The notes: generated by a model from the letters alone, not told the origin. A stretch of DNA of 64,000 nucleotides from Edwardsiella ictaluri ATCC 33202 (GCF_000264785.1 NZ_AFJI01000075.1:1-64000); one strand, 5' to 3'. Shown: positions 27,991-38,048, counted from the first letter of the stretch. A program made the numbers and translations.

Positions 27991-30135
27991 TCAACCCTCT
28001 GCGCTTTCGCGCAGATGCCGCTTGATACTGTCATACTCGCGCTCCACGTAGGCTTCCGCCGCCGGCTGATCGGCGATGGCCTCCAGGGTGACGGCGCAGT
28101 ATTTGTATTCCGGCGTCTTGGTTATGGGACTCAGGTTCTCCGCGACCAGCTCGTTACAGGCGCCGATCCACCACTGGTAGGTCATGTAGACTGCCCCGCG
28201 GTTGGCGCGCTCGCTGACGGCCGCCCGGCTGATGACCTTGCCCTGGCGGGAGCGGATCCACACCAGATCCTGATCGCGGATGCCAAAGTTTTTGGCGTCC
28301 TCGGTATTGATCTGGACATAGCCAGGCTCGTCGGCCAGTGCGGCCAGCGCTTTGCAGTTACCGGTCATGGAGCGACAGGAGTAATGACCCACTTCGCGTA
28401 CCGTCGCCAGCACCAGCGGATAGTCGTCGCTGACGCGATCGATCGGTGGGTGCCATTCGCAGGTAAAGAACTGGCCTTTGCCATTGGGGGTGTCGAACTT
28501 ACCGCCCTGGTACAGGTACTGGGTGCCGGGGCTTTCCAGCGTCGGGCACGGCCACTGGATATAGGCCAGATCCGCCATCTTCTCGTAGGTGGCGCCGTAG
28601 TAGATTGGGCACAGCTCGCGCAGCTCGTCCCAAATCTCCTGGGTATCGCTGTAGCGCATCGGGTAGCCCATCGCCGTTGACATCAGGCCGATGATCTCCC
28701 AGTCGCGCTTCACGTCACCCACCGGTTCCACCGCTTTATAGAAGCGCTGGAAACCGCGATCCGCGGAGGTATATACCCCTTCGTGTTCACCCCAGCTGGA
28801 GGCCGGGAAGATCACGTCGGCGATGGCCGCGGTCTTGGTCATGAAGATGTCCTGTACGATCAGCAGATCGAGCTGCTCGAAGGTGCGGCGAATGGTGGCC
28901 AGATCCGGTTCGGTCTGCAGCGGATCTTCGCCCATCACGTAGTGCGCCTTGATCAGGCCATGATCGATATTGTGCGGCACCTCGCTCAGGGCGTAGCCAA
29001 TCTTGTCGTTCAGCTTTTCAACGCCCCAGGCCTTGGCAAACTTCTCCAGTACGCCCGGCTGATCCACATACTGATAGCCAGGGAAAGTATTGGGCAGTGC
29101 GCCCATATCGCAGGCGCCCTGTACGTTGTTCTGCCCGCGCACCGGGCCGACGCCGACGTGGGGCTTGCCCAGGTTGCCGGTCAACAGCGCGATGCTGGTC
29201 AGGGTTCGTACGGTCTCCACCCCCTGATAGAACTGGGTAACCCCCATGCCCCACAGAATGGTGGCGCTGGGCGCCCTGGCATACATCCGCGCCGTCTCGC
29301 GGATCATCTGCGCGCTGATGCCGGTGGTCTCTTCAACCGATTCCGGGGTGTAGGCGGCGACCAGCTCGCGGAAGGTGTCAAACTCTTCAGTATGCCGTTC
29401 GATAAATGCGCGATCGTGCAGGTTTTCAGCGATGATCACCTGCGCCATCGCGTTGAGGAACGCAATGTTAGAGCCGTTTTTCAATGGAACGTGGATGTCG
29501 GCAATGCGCGCGGTTTCAATGCGCCGCGGATCGCAGACAATGATTTTTGCCCCTTTCGCCTTCGCATGGAGGATGCGGCGGGCGACGATGGGGTGAGAGT
29601 CCGCGGCGTTGTAGCCGAAGACAAAAATGCAGTCAGTATCTTCAAGTTCGACGATGGAGTTGCTCATGGCGCCGTTACCGACCGATCGCTGCAGACCTGC
29701 AACCGAAGGGCCGTGTCAGACGCGTGCGCAGCAGTCGATATTGTTAGTACCGATAGCCGCACGGGCGAACTTTTGCATCACGTAGTTGGTTTCGTTGCCG
29801 GGACCGCGTGATGAGCCGGTGGTCATAATGGCATCCGGGCCGTACTTCTCTTTGACCGCCAGCAGCCGGGAGCTGGCGAAGGCGATCGCCTCGTCCCAGG
29901 AAACCGCTTCCAGTTTACCGCCGCGTTCGCGGCGGATCATCGGTGACTTCAGGCGTGGGGTCAGGATTTTGGTATCGTGGATAAAATCCCAGCCATAGTA
30001 CCCTTTCAGGCACAGCTCGCCCTGGTTCGTCACGCCATTCGCCCCTTCGGCACGAATGATTCTGCCGTTATCCACCACCAGGTTGATTTTGCAACCTGAG
30101 GCGCAATAAGGGCAGACCGTGATGACTTTCTTCAT
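27991..30135 (-). CDS. fdhF: Formate dehydrogenase H, selenocysteine protein
   Basis: A 714-residue molybdopterin enzyme that oxidises formate to CO2 in the FHL complex. The frame is continuous only if the in-frame TGA at 29716-29718 is read as selenocysteine 140: upstream ends NNIDCCARV and downstream continues HGPSVAGLQRSVGNGAMSN, exactly the FdhF active-site sequence. Length equals E. coli FdhF (715) and the Sec position is identical. The N-terminal [4Fe-4S] motif is CPYCASGC; later signatures are VFGYNAADSHPIV, GQNNVQGACDMG and TVREVGHYSCRSMTGN. A selenocysteine insertion element follows the TGA. Own sigma-54 promoter lies 150 bp upstream. Confidence 0.97.
29674..29718 (-). promoter_or_regulatory. 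SECIS element of fdhF
   Basis: Immediately after the TGA the mRNA can form the bacterial SECIS hairpin: apical loop GGTC closed by GCA/TGC, the bulged T below it, then T-A and G-C pairs. One base pair of the stem below the bulge is a G-G mismatch relative to the E. coli element because two codons differ (CAG CGA in place of CAC CAA). The SelB-binding core is intact. Confidence 0.85.
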
Positions 30136-30284
30136 CAACATTGCTCCTATTTTTATGACCACCGGACGTCGCGTGCCCGTCCGGCGTAACTATCTACAGA
30201 GAGCCTTGGCGCATCGGTGTGCGTCCCGCCTGTCATGTACGGGCGGCGGCACAGAGGCCGTTCGCCGTGCTCTCCCAATATATA

Positions 30285-30300
30285 TGCATGATACGTGCCA
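30285..30300 (-). promoter_or_regulatory. Sigma-54 promoter of fdhF
   Basis: On the minus strand TGGCAC-GTATC-ATGCA shows the -24/-12 elements with exact spacing. Transcription would begin near 30275, some 140 bp before the fdhF ATG. Confidence 0.85.
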
Positions 30301-30393
30301 AGTTTCCCCATCAAGCCAGATGGCCTAATTAGCTGAACTATAAAGGCTGGCGTGGGAATCCCATGATGATCCGCATCAAAGTGCCGACGGACT

Positions 30394-30407
30394 CGACAAA
30401 ACTGTCG
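30394..30407. promoter_or_regulatory. Candidate FhlA upstream activating site for fdhF
   Basis: The palindrome CGACA-N4-TGTCG lies about 95-110 bp upstream of the fdhF sigma-54 promoter, a normal enhancer distance. The same TGTCG/CGACA half-sites recur upstream of hycB. Assignment to FhlA is inference from position and repetition. Confidence 0.5.
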
Positions 30408-30437
30408 CACAATTTTGGCACCCCGTCAGGCGGCGCA

Positions 30438-30917
30438 TCAGATCTCGCATGAGGGCACTGTCAGGCGCGCAATGCCGCCGTCGTCTCCCCAGCGGTGCAG
30501 GCGCTGATACAGCGTTTCGACCGCCTCTTTGACCGGCTGCATCATCGGCGCGTAGAAGGCGACGATGGCCGGTTGGATCCCGATAAAGGTGATATCGTCC
30601 ACGTCCTCGCGCAGCTGGGCTATCAGGTAGCTCAACGGCAGGTTATGGGTGGTGACGATAAACAGCTCGGCGATGTCGCGCTCGTCGATAATGCGGATTT
30701 CACCCGGCTCCAGCCCCATCTCCGTCGCATCGACGATCAGCAGTTTCTGCGGGCGCAGTTCGCGCACGGTGTGGGCGTAGCTTTCCGGACTGCTGCCGCC
30801 GTCGATGACCTGCCAGCCGGGGATGGGGTGTCCGCACAGCTTCTCCGCCAGCAGTGGGCCGGCGCCATCGTCGCCCATCATGCTGTTGCCTACGCACAGG
30901 ATTAGATTGTCAGCCAT
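30438..30917 (-). CDS. hycI: HycI, maturation endopeptidase of hydrogenase 3
   Basis: A 159-residue nickel-dependent protease of the HoxM/HybD family that removes the C-terminal extension of HycE after nickel insertion. It begins ILCVGNSMMGDDGAGP, the family signature with metal-binding Asp16, and carries the second Asp in LLIVDATEMGLEPGE and a conserved TTHNLPLSYL with the histidine ligand. Length matches E. coli HycI (156). Last gene of the hyc operon; its start overlaps the hycH stop by 8 bp. Confidence 0.95.
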   Translation of the reverse strand: MADNLILCVGNSMMGDDGAGPLLAEKLCGHPIPGWQVIDGGSSPESYAHTVRELRPQKLLIVDATEMGLEPGEIRIIDERDIAELFIVTTHNLPLSYLIAQLREDVDDITFIGIQPAIVAFYAPMMQPVKEAVETLYQRLHRWGDDGGIARLTVPSCEI

Positions 30918-31353
30918 TGTGTCGTTTCACCATCAGATAGATTGTCGGTTCATTCTCGATCAGCTGCAGCGCGTCGATCAGGCTGCGGCTCCACGCCTGC
31001 TGCGGGGGCGTCATTGTCGGCAGCGCCCGATCCAGCGCGCAGGCCAGCGTATGGGTATGGCTGATATCGATGCCGATCTCGCCAAAGCGCAGCACGCCCT
31101 CCAGCTTACGTCGCGCCTCGCCGGCCTCCAGCTGCGCTATCCACGCCCGATAGTCGCTCAGGGGCAGGGAGATGCAGGGCTTCAGGCAGTCGATAACCCC
31201 CAGGTGGTGACCGATGGCCAGGCTGTAGTAGATAACCTCCCGCGCTGCCGGCGGCGTTGCCGCTTCATCTTCAGCCTGCTGGACAAACTTGGCGTTGAGG
31301 ATATGAAACACCACCGTCGGGTCGGGAAAATAGGCGGATGCACGTTCGCTCAT
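30910..31353 (-). CDS. hycH: HycH, formate hydrogenlyase maturation protein
   Basis: A 147-residue cytoplasmic protein similar to E. coli HycH (136), needed for conversion of the HycE precursor but not part of the final complex. The hallmark [16 protein letters not shown] stretch and C-terminal [10 protein letters not shown] are conserved. The ATG at 31353 overlaps the hycG stop as ATGA and is preferred to an upstream frame extension. It overlaps hycI at the 3' end, so hycG-H-I are translationally coupled. Confidence 0.93.
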   Translation of the reverse strand: MSERASAYFPDPTVVFHILNAKFVQQAEDEAATPPAAREVIYYSLAIGHHLGVIDCLKPCISLPLSDYRAWIAQLEAGEARRKLEGVLRFGEIGIDISHTHTLACALDRALPTMTPPQQAWSRSLIDALQLIENEPTIYLMVKRHNG

Positions 31354-32174
31354 CGGTGGTCTCCCCGGGGAGCGGCATCGCTGCACACCTGCATCAGCCG
31401 TCCCATTACCTCGCTCAGGCGCGGATCGTTTTCCGCCGCCAGGAAGCGGTCTAGGCGTTGCTCCAGGGTAGCGGCGTCGCGGCTGGCCAGCAGGGCCATA
31501 AACTTGTCGGCCAGCTGGCGACCATAGCGGTAGCCGGACATGCGCCGGGCCTCGCGATCGATCAACACCCGCAGGGTCTGCGGGATATCCGGGTGCAGGA
31601 TGGCCGCCTGCTCATCATCCTGCTGGCTGTGGTGCTGCGCCTTGAGCTTTTGATCCAGCAGGCCGAGGGCGACGGCAAAGCCATACAGGGTTGCCGCCGG
31701 TGTCGGCGGACAGCCCGGAATATAGACATCCACCGGGACGATTTTGTCGGTGCCGCCCCAGACGCAGTACAGATCGTGAAAGATGCCGCCGCTGCAACCG
31801 CAGGCACCGTAGGAGATAACGATTTTGGGGTCGGGGGCTGACTGGTAGGCGCGGATCGCCGGAATGCGCATGGCACGGGTCACCGCGCCGGTAAACAGCA
31901 GAATATCGGCGTGGCGCGGCGAGGCAACCACCTTGATGCCGAAGCGCTCCGCGTCGAACAGCGGTGAGATGGCGGCGAAAATTTCAATTTCGCAGCCGTT
32001 GCAGCCGCCGCAGTCAACGCGGTAGACATAGGCCGAGCGGCGGATGTCCTTCAGCAGGGTCTGCTTCAGGCGGGCCGCCTGCGCATCCAGTGTGATGGGC
32101 ACCGGCTGGCCGTTGGCGTCGCGCGGACCGATTAACGCGCCCGCCGCCGGTGGGGTAGTGATGATCTGGCTCAT
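31350..32174 (-). CDS. hycG: HycG, small subunit of hydrogenase 3
   Basis: A 274-residue NuoB/20-kDa-like iron-sulfur subunit that passes electrons to the HycE active site. Cluster ligands are visible in [21 protein letters not shown] and IPGCPPTP. The ATG at 32174 overlaps the hycF stop (ATGA); the frame upstream has no support. The C-terminal 100 residues after the NuoB-like core are longer and variable, as in E. coli HycG (255). Confidence 0.95.
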   Translation of the reverse strand: MSQIITTPPAAGALIGPRDANGQPVPITLDAQAARLKQTLLKDIRRSAYVYRVDCGGCNGCEIEIFAAISPLFDAERFGIKVVASPRHADILLFTGAVTRAMRIPAIRAYQSAPDPKIVISYGACGCSGGIFHDLYCVWGGTDKIVPVDVYIPGCPPTPAATLYGFAVALGLLDQKLKAQHHSQQDDEQAAILHPDIPQTLRVLIDREARRMSGYRYGRQLADKFMALLASRDAATLEQRLDRFLAAENDPRLSEVMGRLMQVCSDAAPRGDHR

Positions 32175-32728
32175 TGTGACGCCTCCGGCATCAGGTGACG
32201 GCCCAGCGCAATGCGCGCCGTCGGGATCATGTTGTGTTGACGCTTGCACGCCGGACAGGTTTCAAACTGGGCCCGGCGCGCCTCGGCCTGTTCGGCCGTC
32301 AGGTGACCGGCCTGGACCAGCAGGGCCATGGCGTAGTCGATCTCTTTCTGCGCGGCGTAAGGCGCGCCGCACCCGATGCAGCGGCAGACGCGGAACTCGG
32401 CGCGCTGCTGCAGATCCTCTTTGCGCCACACCGCCAGCTCAAACTCCGACGACAGTACGATGGCGGCGGTGGGGCAAACTTCCTCACAGCGGGCGCAGAA
32501 GATGCAGCGCCCCAGATTGAGTGCCCAGGTCCGTACGCCGCTGGCGGCGTCGGTCTGCATGGTCAGGGCGTTGGCCGGGCAGGCAGCGGTGCAGGCACCG
32601 CAGGCGATGCACTGCTGGGCATCATACTGCGGCTTGCCGCGGAAGTTGGCGTCGACATCCAGCGGACGCGCCGGATAGGCGACGGTAGCATGGCGATGAC
32701 GCAGGGCAGTTTTTAACAGTTTCAGCAT
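32171..32728 (-). CDS. hycF: HycF, ferredoxin-like subunit of formate hydrogenlyase
   Basis: A 185-residue NuoI-like protein with two classical [4Fe-4S] motifs, [12 protein letters not shown] and [12 protein letters not shown], and an additional C-terminal cysteine set (CRCIGCG and CPACKRQH) that may bind a metal. It bridges electron flow between HycB and HycG. Similar in length to E. coli HycF (180). It begins 19 bp after hycE and overlaps hycG by 4 bp. Confidence 0.95.
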   Translation of the reverse strand: MLKLLKTALRHRHATVAYPARPLDVDANFRGKPQYDAQQCIACGACTAACPANALTMQTDAASGVRTWALNLGRCIFCARCEEVCPTAAIVLSSEFELAVWRKEDLQQRAEFRVCRCIGCGAPYAAQKEIDYAMALLVQAGHLTAEQAEARRAQFETCPACKRQHNMIPTARIALGRHLMPEASQ

Positions 32729-32747
32729 AGTCTCTCGTCTCCGGCGA

Positions 32748-34448
32748 TCACTTCAGCGGTGAGTCCTTGCGCTCCAGTCCATAGCGCTCGATCTCCTTAT
32801 AGGGCACGGTGACCGATTTGCGTCGGTTGACGTCCACCAGGGTGACGCGGTCGGTACAGGAGTAACAGGGGTCGAGACTGCCGATGATCAGCGGCGCATC
32901 GGATACGGTGTTGCCGCGCAGCATGTAGCGCAGGGTCGGCCAGTTGGCATAGGTCGCTGCCCGGCAGCGCCAGCGGTACAGCTTCTGGTTGTCGCCGGTC
33001 ATCGACCAGTGGATGTCGTCGCCGCGCGGCGCCTCGGTAAAGCCCAGGGCAAAGCGCTGCGGAACATAGGTAAAGCCCTCGACCGCCAGCGGACCGCCCG
33101 GCAGGTTGTCCAGGCCGAACTCGATCATGTTGAGGGCGGTAAACACCTCGTTAATGCGCACCTTGACGCGTGAGATGACGTCGCAGCCCTGCTCGCTGTG
33201 AACCTGCATCGGCAGCAGATCGTAACCGGCGAACGGATGGTCGGCGCGGGTATCGCGCGCGTGGCCGCTGGCGCGCACCATCGGGCCGACGTTGCTGAAG
33301 TCGCGGGCGATCTGCGGGTCGAGGCGGCCGATACCGACGGTGCGCTGTTCGATATTGGGGGTGCTGAACAGGATGTCGACCAGGGTTTTGACCTCGGCGC
33401 GCATCTCTGCGGCCAGACGGCGGGTGGCGATCATATCCTCTTTGAGCATGTCGCGACGGATGCCGCCGATCAGGTTCAGGCCGTAGGTTTTGCGCGAGCC
33501 GGTGAGGATCTCCGCCATCTTCATCGATTTTTCACGTACCCGGAAGAACTGCATGAAGCCCGAGTCGAAGCCGACGAAGTGGCAGGAGAGTCCCAGATTG
33601 AGCAGGTGGCTGTGCAGGCGCTCCACCTCCAGCAGGATGGAGCGGATGGCTTGGGCGCGCTGTGGCACCTGGATGCCCAGCGCGTTTTCGACCGAGCTGG
33701 TGTAGGCGGTGCTGTGGGCAAAGCCGCAGATACCGCAGACGCGGTCGGAGAGGAAGGTGACCTCGTTGTAGCCCATGCGGGTCTCCGCCAGCTTTTCCAT
33801 GCCGCGGTGGACATAGAACAGGCGATAGTCGGCGTCGACGATGTCCTCGCCGTCCACGAACAGGCGGAAGTGGCCCGGCTCGTCAGAGGTGATGTGCAGC
33901 GGGCCGATGGGAACGATTTTACCGCTGCTGCTGTCGTTGACGAAGGGGTAGGTCTCGCGATCGGTGGTCGGCGCCGGGCGCTGACGATAGTCCATCGCAT
34001 CCTTGCGCAGCGGGTAGAGATCGTCCGGCCAATCGTCCGGCAGCACCAGGCGGCGCTCGTCCGGCAGGCCGACGGCGATAAGCCCATACATGTCGCGGAC
34101 TTCGCGCTCGCCCCACACGGCGGCGGGTACCCGCGGCGTGACCGACGGGTATTCGCGGGTCGTGGCGTCGACCAGCGCTTTGACGGTTATCCAGCACTTG
34201 GTGCCGCGCTCCATCGACAGAACGTAGTAGACCGCGTAGCTGCCGCACAGTGGGCGCTCATCGTTGCCGAACAGGACGGAAAGCCAGCCGCCCTGCTGGT
34301 AATACAGGTATTCAACCACCTCCGGCAGCATATCGGTCTTGACGGTGATGGTGGTCTGGGTATCGGTCTGCCAGCTCTCCTCGATAATGGCGTGGGGGAA
34401 CTGTTGGCGCAGCGCCGCAATGTAGTGTTGTCCGGTGTGTTGTGTCAT
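32748..34448 (-). CDS. hycE: HycE, large [NiFe] subunit of hydrogenase 3
   Basis: A 566-residue precursor. Residues 1-160 match the NuoC-like domain (QGGWLSVLFGNDER, VPAAVWGEREVRDMYGL) and the rest the NuoD-like catalytic domain. Nickel-iron ligands are the cysteine pairs RVCGICGFAHS and DPCYSCTDR. The 32-residue tail after CTDR (VTLVDVNRRK...SPLK) corresponds to the extension cut off by HycI after arginine. The ATG at 34448 matches the E. coli start; upstream codons TTG and ATG exist but are not supported. Reduces protons to H2 using electrons from formate. Confidence 0.96.
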   Translation of the reverse strand: MTQHTGQHYIAALRQQFPHAIIEESWQTDTQTTITVKTDMLPEVVEYLYYQQGGWLSVLFGNDERPLCGSYAVYYVLSMERGTKCWITVKALVDATTREYPSVTPRVPAAVWGEREVRDMYGLIAVGLPDERRLVLPDDWPDDLYPLRKDAMDYRQRPAPTTDRETYPFVNDSSSGKIVPIGPLHITSDEPGHFRLFVDGEDIVDADYRLFYVHRGMEKLAETRMGYNEVTFLSDRVCGICGFAHSTAYTSSVENALGIQVPQRAQAIRSILLEVERLHSHLLNLGLSCHFVGFDSGFMQFFRVREKSMKMAEILTGSRKTYGLNLIGGIRRDMLKEDMIATRRLAAEMRAEVKTLVDILFSTPNIEQRTVGIGRLDPQIARDFSNVGPMVRASGHARDTRADHPFAGYDLLPMQVHSEQGCDVISRVKVRINEVFTALNMIEFGLDNLPGGPLAVEGFTYVPQRFALGFTEAPRGDDIHWSMTGDNQKLYRWRCRAATYANWPTLRYMLRGNTVSDAPLIIGSLDPCYSCTDRVTLVDVNRRKSVTVPYKEIERYGLERKDSPLK

Positions 34449-34523
34449 TTTACTTTGCGGCCTCATGGGTTGTGCCAAAAAAGGAAAAACGGGTCGTCGT
34501 GGCGATGGATGTCATGGTTCGCC

Positions 34524-35459
34524 TCACGCGATCAGCCAAGAGAAGAACGCCAGCAGCGCCAGGCCAAAGCCAGCCCAGGTGGTGTAGCCAGTCCTCAGGA
34601 AACGCAGGCGTGCCATGCTGTTTTCCAGCAGGGAGATGACGACGATGCCGATCAGCAGCTTGATCAGCGCGATGGCCAGTGCCAGCAGCAGGGCGCCACC
34701 GCTCAGGGTGGTGCTCTGCCCCCAGGGGATGAACACCGCGATAAACAGCTGCAGCACCACCAGCTGCTTTAGACTGATGCCCAGCTTGAGGACACCCAGC
34801 GCGCAGCCGGCATACTCCGTCAGCGGCCCCTCCTGCAGCTCCTGCTCGGCCTCGGCCAGATCGAACGGCAGCTTGCCCATTTCAATAAAGGTGGCGAAGG
34901 CGCAGGCCAGCAGCGCCAGGCCCAGCGCCAGCGAGGCGTGCTGATGCCAGTCATACACATAATCACCCATCAGCCCCAGGTTGCTGGAGCCGGCCAGCAG
35001 CGCAGTTACCCACAGCCCGAGCATCAGGATCGGTTCGACCAGAATGCCCAGCAGAGACTCACGGCTGGCACCGATGGCGCTGAACGGGCTGCCGGTGTCC
35101 AGCCCCGCCAGAATGAAGAAAAAGCGGGCGACGGCGAACAGATAGACCAGGGTAATGACGTCGCCCAGCCCCGGCAGCGGCGTGCTGCGGGTGACCATCG
35201 GCAGGGCGCTGGCGATGGTCAGCATGGTGCCGACCATGATATAGGGCATCATCTGGAACAGCGCACCGCTGCACTGTGGCGCGATATTCTGGCGTCGCAG
35301 CAGCTTGGCGATATCGCGGTACTCCTGCAGGAGACCGGGACCTTGTCGGCTGTGCATGCGCGCCCGCAGTACGCGCGAGATACCGCTGGCCAGCGGCGCC
35401 AGCGCCAGTAGGATCAGCGCCTGGCCCAAGGCCAGGGCGAAAATGGAAAGTGCACTCAT
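34524..35459 (-). CDS. hycD: HycD, membrane subunit of formate hydrogenlyase
   Basis: A 311-residue NuoH-like membrane protein with about eight transmembrane helices that links the soluble hydrogenase arm to HycC. Conserved cytoplasmic stretches are RQGPGLLQEYRDIAKLLRRQN, TGSPFSAIGASRE and IEMGKLPFDLAEAEQELQEGPLTEY. The third Met of the frame (35459) is taken as start to match E. coli HycD (307). It lies 15 bp after hycC and 75 bp before hycE. Confidence 0.94.
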   Translation of the reverse strand: MSALSIFALALGQALILLALAPLASGISRVLRARMHSRQGPGLLQEYRDIAKLLRRQNIAPQCSGALFQMMPYIMVGTMLTIASALPMVTRSTPLPGLGDVITLVYLFAVARFFFILAGLDTGSPFSAIGASRESLLGILVEPILMLGLWVTALLAGSSNLGLMGDYVYDWHQHASLALGLALLACAFATFIEMGKLPFDLAEAEQELQEGPLTEYAGCALGVLKLGISLKQLVVLQLFIAVFIPWGQSTTLSGGALLLALAIALIKLLIGIVVISLLENSMARLRFLRTGYTTWAGFGLALLAFFSWLIA

Positions 35460-35474
35460 CATCACATCATCTCC

Positions 35475-37376
35475 TCAGGAGAACACGGCAACCAGCAGCA
35501 GCGCCAGTTCGCACAGTGCCAGTACCGGGTAGACACGCAGGGCGCCCTCGCTCAGCAGTCCACCGCACAGCGGTGCCGGATTGCAGACCCGACGCAGGGC
35601 AAACAGCGGGGAGAACAGGACGCGCAGCGGCTGGGCAAAACCACCGGCGGTCACCACCATGCCCGCCTCATGGCCGTAGCCGCAGGTCCAGGCGTCGCCG
35701 TGGCGGCGCGCCGGCAGGCGGCTGCCGCGGTACAGGGTGGCCAGCAGCAGCGGCAGCAGCGGGAGGGCCAGCAACAGCAGGGTCATCAGTGGCGGCGACA
35801 GCAGGGTCAGGTTACTGCTGCCCGGCGACATGATGGCGCCCATCGTCAGCGCATCGCTGCCGATGGCCAGCTGCAGCACCTGCGCGCTGAGGCGCAGCAG
35901 CGTGGGAACGCCCCAGGGGGCGCCGACCCCAAACAGCACGCAGCACAGGCTGAGCAGCAGGGGGGGCAGCAGCATGTTCCACGGCGCTGTGCCCGGATTG
36001 GCCGCCGCCTCGCTGCGCGGGGCCCCCAGGAAGGTCATGCCGAAGATTTTGGCCACGCACATTACCGCCAGCGCACCGGCGATCGCCAATGCCACCATCG
36101 CCAGCGGCGCCAGAAGACGCAGGGCCCCGGCGCCGTTCTGGCTCAGGCTGAACAGGGACTGGTAGGTGTACCATTCACTGACAAACCCGCTCAGCGGCGG
36201 CAGGGCCGCCATGGCCATCAGCGCCAGCAACATCATCACTCCCAGTAGCGGCATACGGCGCAGCAGGCCCCCCATCTTATCGATGTCGTGCAGGCCGGTG
36301 GCGTGGATCAGGGCGCCGTTGCCGAAGAACAGCCCGCCCTTAAACAGGGTGTGGTTGATCAGGTGGAACAGCCCGGCCAGCAGCCCCATCACCGCCAGCA
36401 GCGGACTGCCCAGCGCGACGCCGATGACGCAGGCCGACAGGCCGAGCAGGATGATGCCGCTGTTTTCCACGGTGTGATAGGCCAGCAGGCGGCGCAGATC
36501 GTGCTCCGCCAGAGCGTATAGTCCGCCGATAAAGGCGGTGAGGGCGCCACAGCACAGCAGCAGCAGCCCCCACCACAGCGGTGGGACACCGAGCCAGTCG
36601 ATGCTGAGTTTCAGCAGGCCGAACAGGCCGATCTTGAGCATGACGCTGGCGAATAGCGTGGCCGCCGGGGCCGGGGCGTTGGCGTGCAGCTCCGGGATCC
36701 AGCCGTGCAGCGGCACCAGACCGGTGACGATGCCAAAGCCGAGCAGGCCGAGCAGCAGGACGATACTCTGTTGCGCGTGGCTGAGGCTGGCCAGATGGAA
36801 CCCGCTCAGCAGCAGGGTGCCGCTGGCACGCCACAGCAGCCAGAAGCAGAGCAGCAGCGCCAGCGAGCCCAGGCGGGACATCAGCCAGTACAGTCCGGCG
36901 GCGCGGCGCGCCTTGGCGCTGCCGCCCTGGCAGACCAGCAGCGCGGCGCTCAGGCTCATCAGCTCCAGCATCACCATAAAGGTCGGCGCATCGTTCGATA
37001 CCACCAGCAGACTGATGGCAGCGCTCAGCAGGTTCATCAGACAGCCGCTGCGCGCGGCTTTACCGGTGTCGTGCCGGGAGACGCTAAAAGCGGACAGCGC
37101 GCACAGCAGACTGATCAGCGAAGTGAGCAGCAGCATCAGGTTATTCAGCGGGCTGAACAGTACCGGCAGGCGATTAACGATCAGTGCGGTAGGCGGAAGC
37201 AGCGGCGACTGCAGTAGGAGCGCGGCGGCGGCAACGCTGCCGCAGAGGCCGGCCAGTAGCCCGCCGACAGCGGCGATGTGGGCGCCCAGTCGGCCGATAC
37301 CGCTGAATGCCAGCGCGATGATGGCGCTGCACAGATACAGCGCCAGCATCAGATTAAACAGCTGCAGAATACTCAT
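35475..37376 (-). CDS. hycC: HycC, antiporter-like membrane subunit of formate hydrogenlyase
   Basis: A 633-residue polytopic protein of the NuoL/M/Mrp antiporter family with about 14-16 membrane helices; E. coli HycC has 608. Conserved elements include the glutamate in MLELMSLSAALLV, the lysine in LFASVMLKIGLFGLLK and the histidine-bearing HTLFKGGLFFGNGALIHATG. It anchors the complex and may move protons. The start overlaps the hycB stop by four bases (ATGA). Confidence 0.94.
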   Translation of the reverse strand: MSILQLFNLMLALYLCSAIIALAFSGIGRLGAHIAAVGGLLAGLCGSVAAAALLLQSPLLPPTALIVNRLPVLFSPLNNLMLLLTSLISLLCALSAFSVSRHDTGKAARSGCLMNLLSAAISLLVVSNDAPTFMVMLELMSLSAALLVCQGGSAKARRAAGLYWLMSRLGSLALLLCFWLLWRASGTLLLSGFHLASLSHAQQSIVLLLGLLGFGIVTGLVPLHGWIPELHANAPAPAATLFASVMLKIGLFGLLKLSIDWLGVPPLWWGLLLLCCGALTAFIGGLYALAEHDLRRLLAYHTVENSGIILLGLSACVIGVALGSPLLAVMGLLAGLFHLINHTLFKGGLFFGNGALIHATGLHDIDKMGGLLRRMPLLGVMMLLALMAMAALPPLSGFVSEWYTYQSLFSLSQNGAGALRLLAPLAMVALAIAGALAVMCVAKIFGMTFLGAPRSEAAANPGTAPWNMLLPPLLLSLCCVLFGVGAPWGVPTLLRLSAQVLQLAIGSDALTMGAIMSPGSSNLTLLSPPLMTLLLLALPLLPLLLATLYRGSRLPARRHGDAWTCGYGHEAGMVVTAGGFAQPLRVLFSPLFALRRVCNPAPLCGGLLSEGALRVYPVLALCELALLLVAVFS

Positions 37377-37987
37377 AGGGCGTCATTTCCCCCGGATAAG
37401 CGAGCGAGAGCCAGCAGGTCGGCGCGCTGGGCATCGAGTACGTTCAGGCGTTTGGCGGCGCTGGCATCCTCCAGGCGCCGCTCATCCACCAGTACGATGG
37501 CGTGGGTTGGGCAGGCGCGGACACAGGCCGGCCCGGCGTCGCTAAACTGGCACAGATCGCACTTCACCGCGATGCTGCGGATGCCGGGATACCAGTCCAG
37601 GAACGGGCCGACGCTGAGGGGGGCCGGGGGCGCAGGCGGCGCCAGCGGCGTATTGCTGTTGGCGGGAATATGCAGCGGTTTGCTGCCGCCCAGGGTGATG
37701 GCGCCGAAGGGGCAGGCGATGCCGCACAGCTTGCAGCCGACGCACAGGCTCTCATTGAGCTGAATAGCGCCATCCTGGCGGGTAATGGCATTGACCGGGC
37801 AGACCAGGGCGCAGGGGGCATCTTCGCAGTGATGACACATCTGCGGCGCCGACTCGTGGCTGGTCTTGACCAGCGTCAGGCGCGGCTGTGCCTGCAGGCC
37901 CTGCGCCTGATGCTCCTGCGAGCAGGCGGCCATGCAGGTATTGCACCCGATGCACAGTCGGGGATCCGCAATCACAAAGCGGTTCAT
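37373..37987 (-). CDS. hycB: HycB, [4Fe-4S] electron-transfer subunit
   Basis: A 204-residue polyferredoxin that takes electrons directly from FdhF and passes them to HycF/HycG. Four cysteine clusters are present: CIGCNTCMAAC, CHHCEDAPCALVCP, CVGCKLCGIACP and CDLCQFSDAGPACVRACP. A Pro/Ala-rich insert (about 110-130, ANSNTPLAPPAPPAPLS) separates the third and fourth. It is the first gene of hycBCDEFGHI here because hycA has moved. A sigma-54 promoter lies about 50 bp upstream. Confidence 0.95.
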   Translation of the reverse strand: MNRFVIADPRLCIGCNTCMAACSQEHQAQGLQAQPRLTLVKTSHESAPQMCHHCEDAPCALVCPVNAITRQDGAIQLNESLCVGCKLCGIACPFGAITLGGSKPLHIPANSNTPLAPPAPPAPLSVGPFLDWYPGIRSIAVKCDLCQFSDAGPACVRACPTHAIVLVDERRLEDASAAKRLNVLDAQRADLLALARLSGGNDAL

Positions 37988-38032
37988 GTTATGACCTCAA
38001 AGACAGACTATAAAAACGATCCGCCCCTGATA

Positions 38033-38048
38033 AGCACAAAGCGTGCCA
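38033..38048 (-). promoter_or_regulatory. Sigma-54 promoter of the hyc operon
   Basis: TGGCAC-GCTTT-GTGCT on the minus strand has -24 GG and -12 GC in proper spacing, 46-61 bp upstream of the hycB ATG. It is the only promoter-like element before hycBCDEFGHI. Confidence 0.85.

Noticed and set aside
27991-30135. fdhF broken by an in-frame stop (pseudogene)
   Set aside because: The TGA is at the selenocysteine position with an intact downstream SECIS and full conservation on both sides, so the gene is read through.
33198-34772. Plus-strand 524-codon frame
   Set aside because: Antisense to hycE, with low-complexity composition and no ribosome site; hycE is unmistakable.
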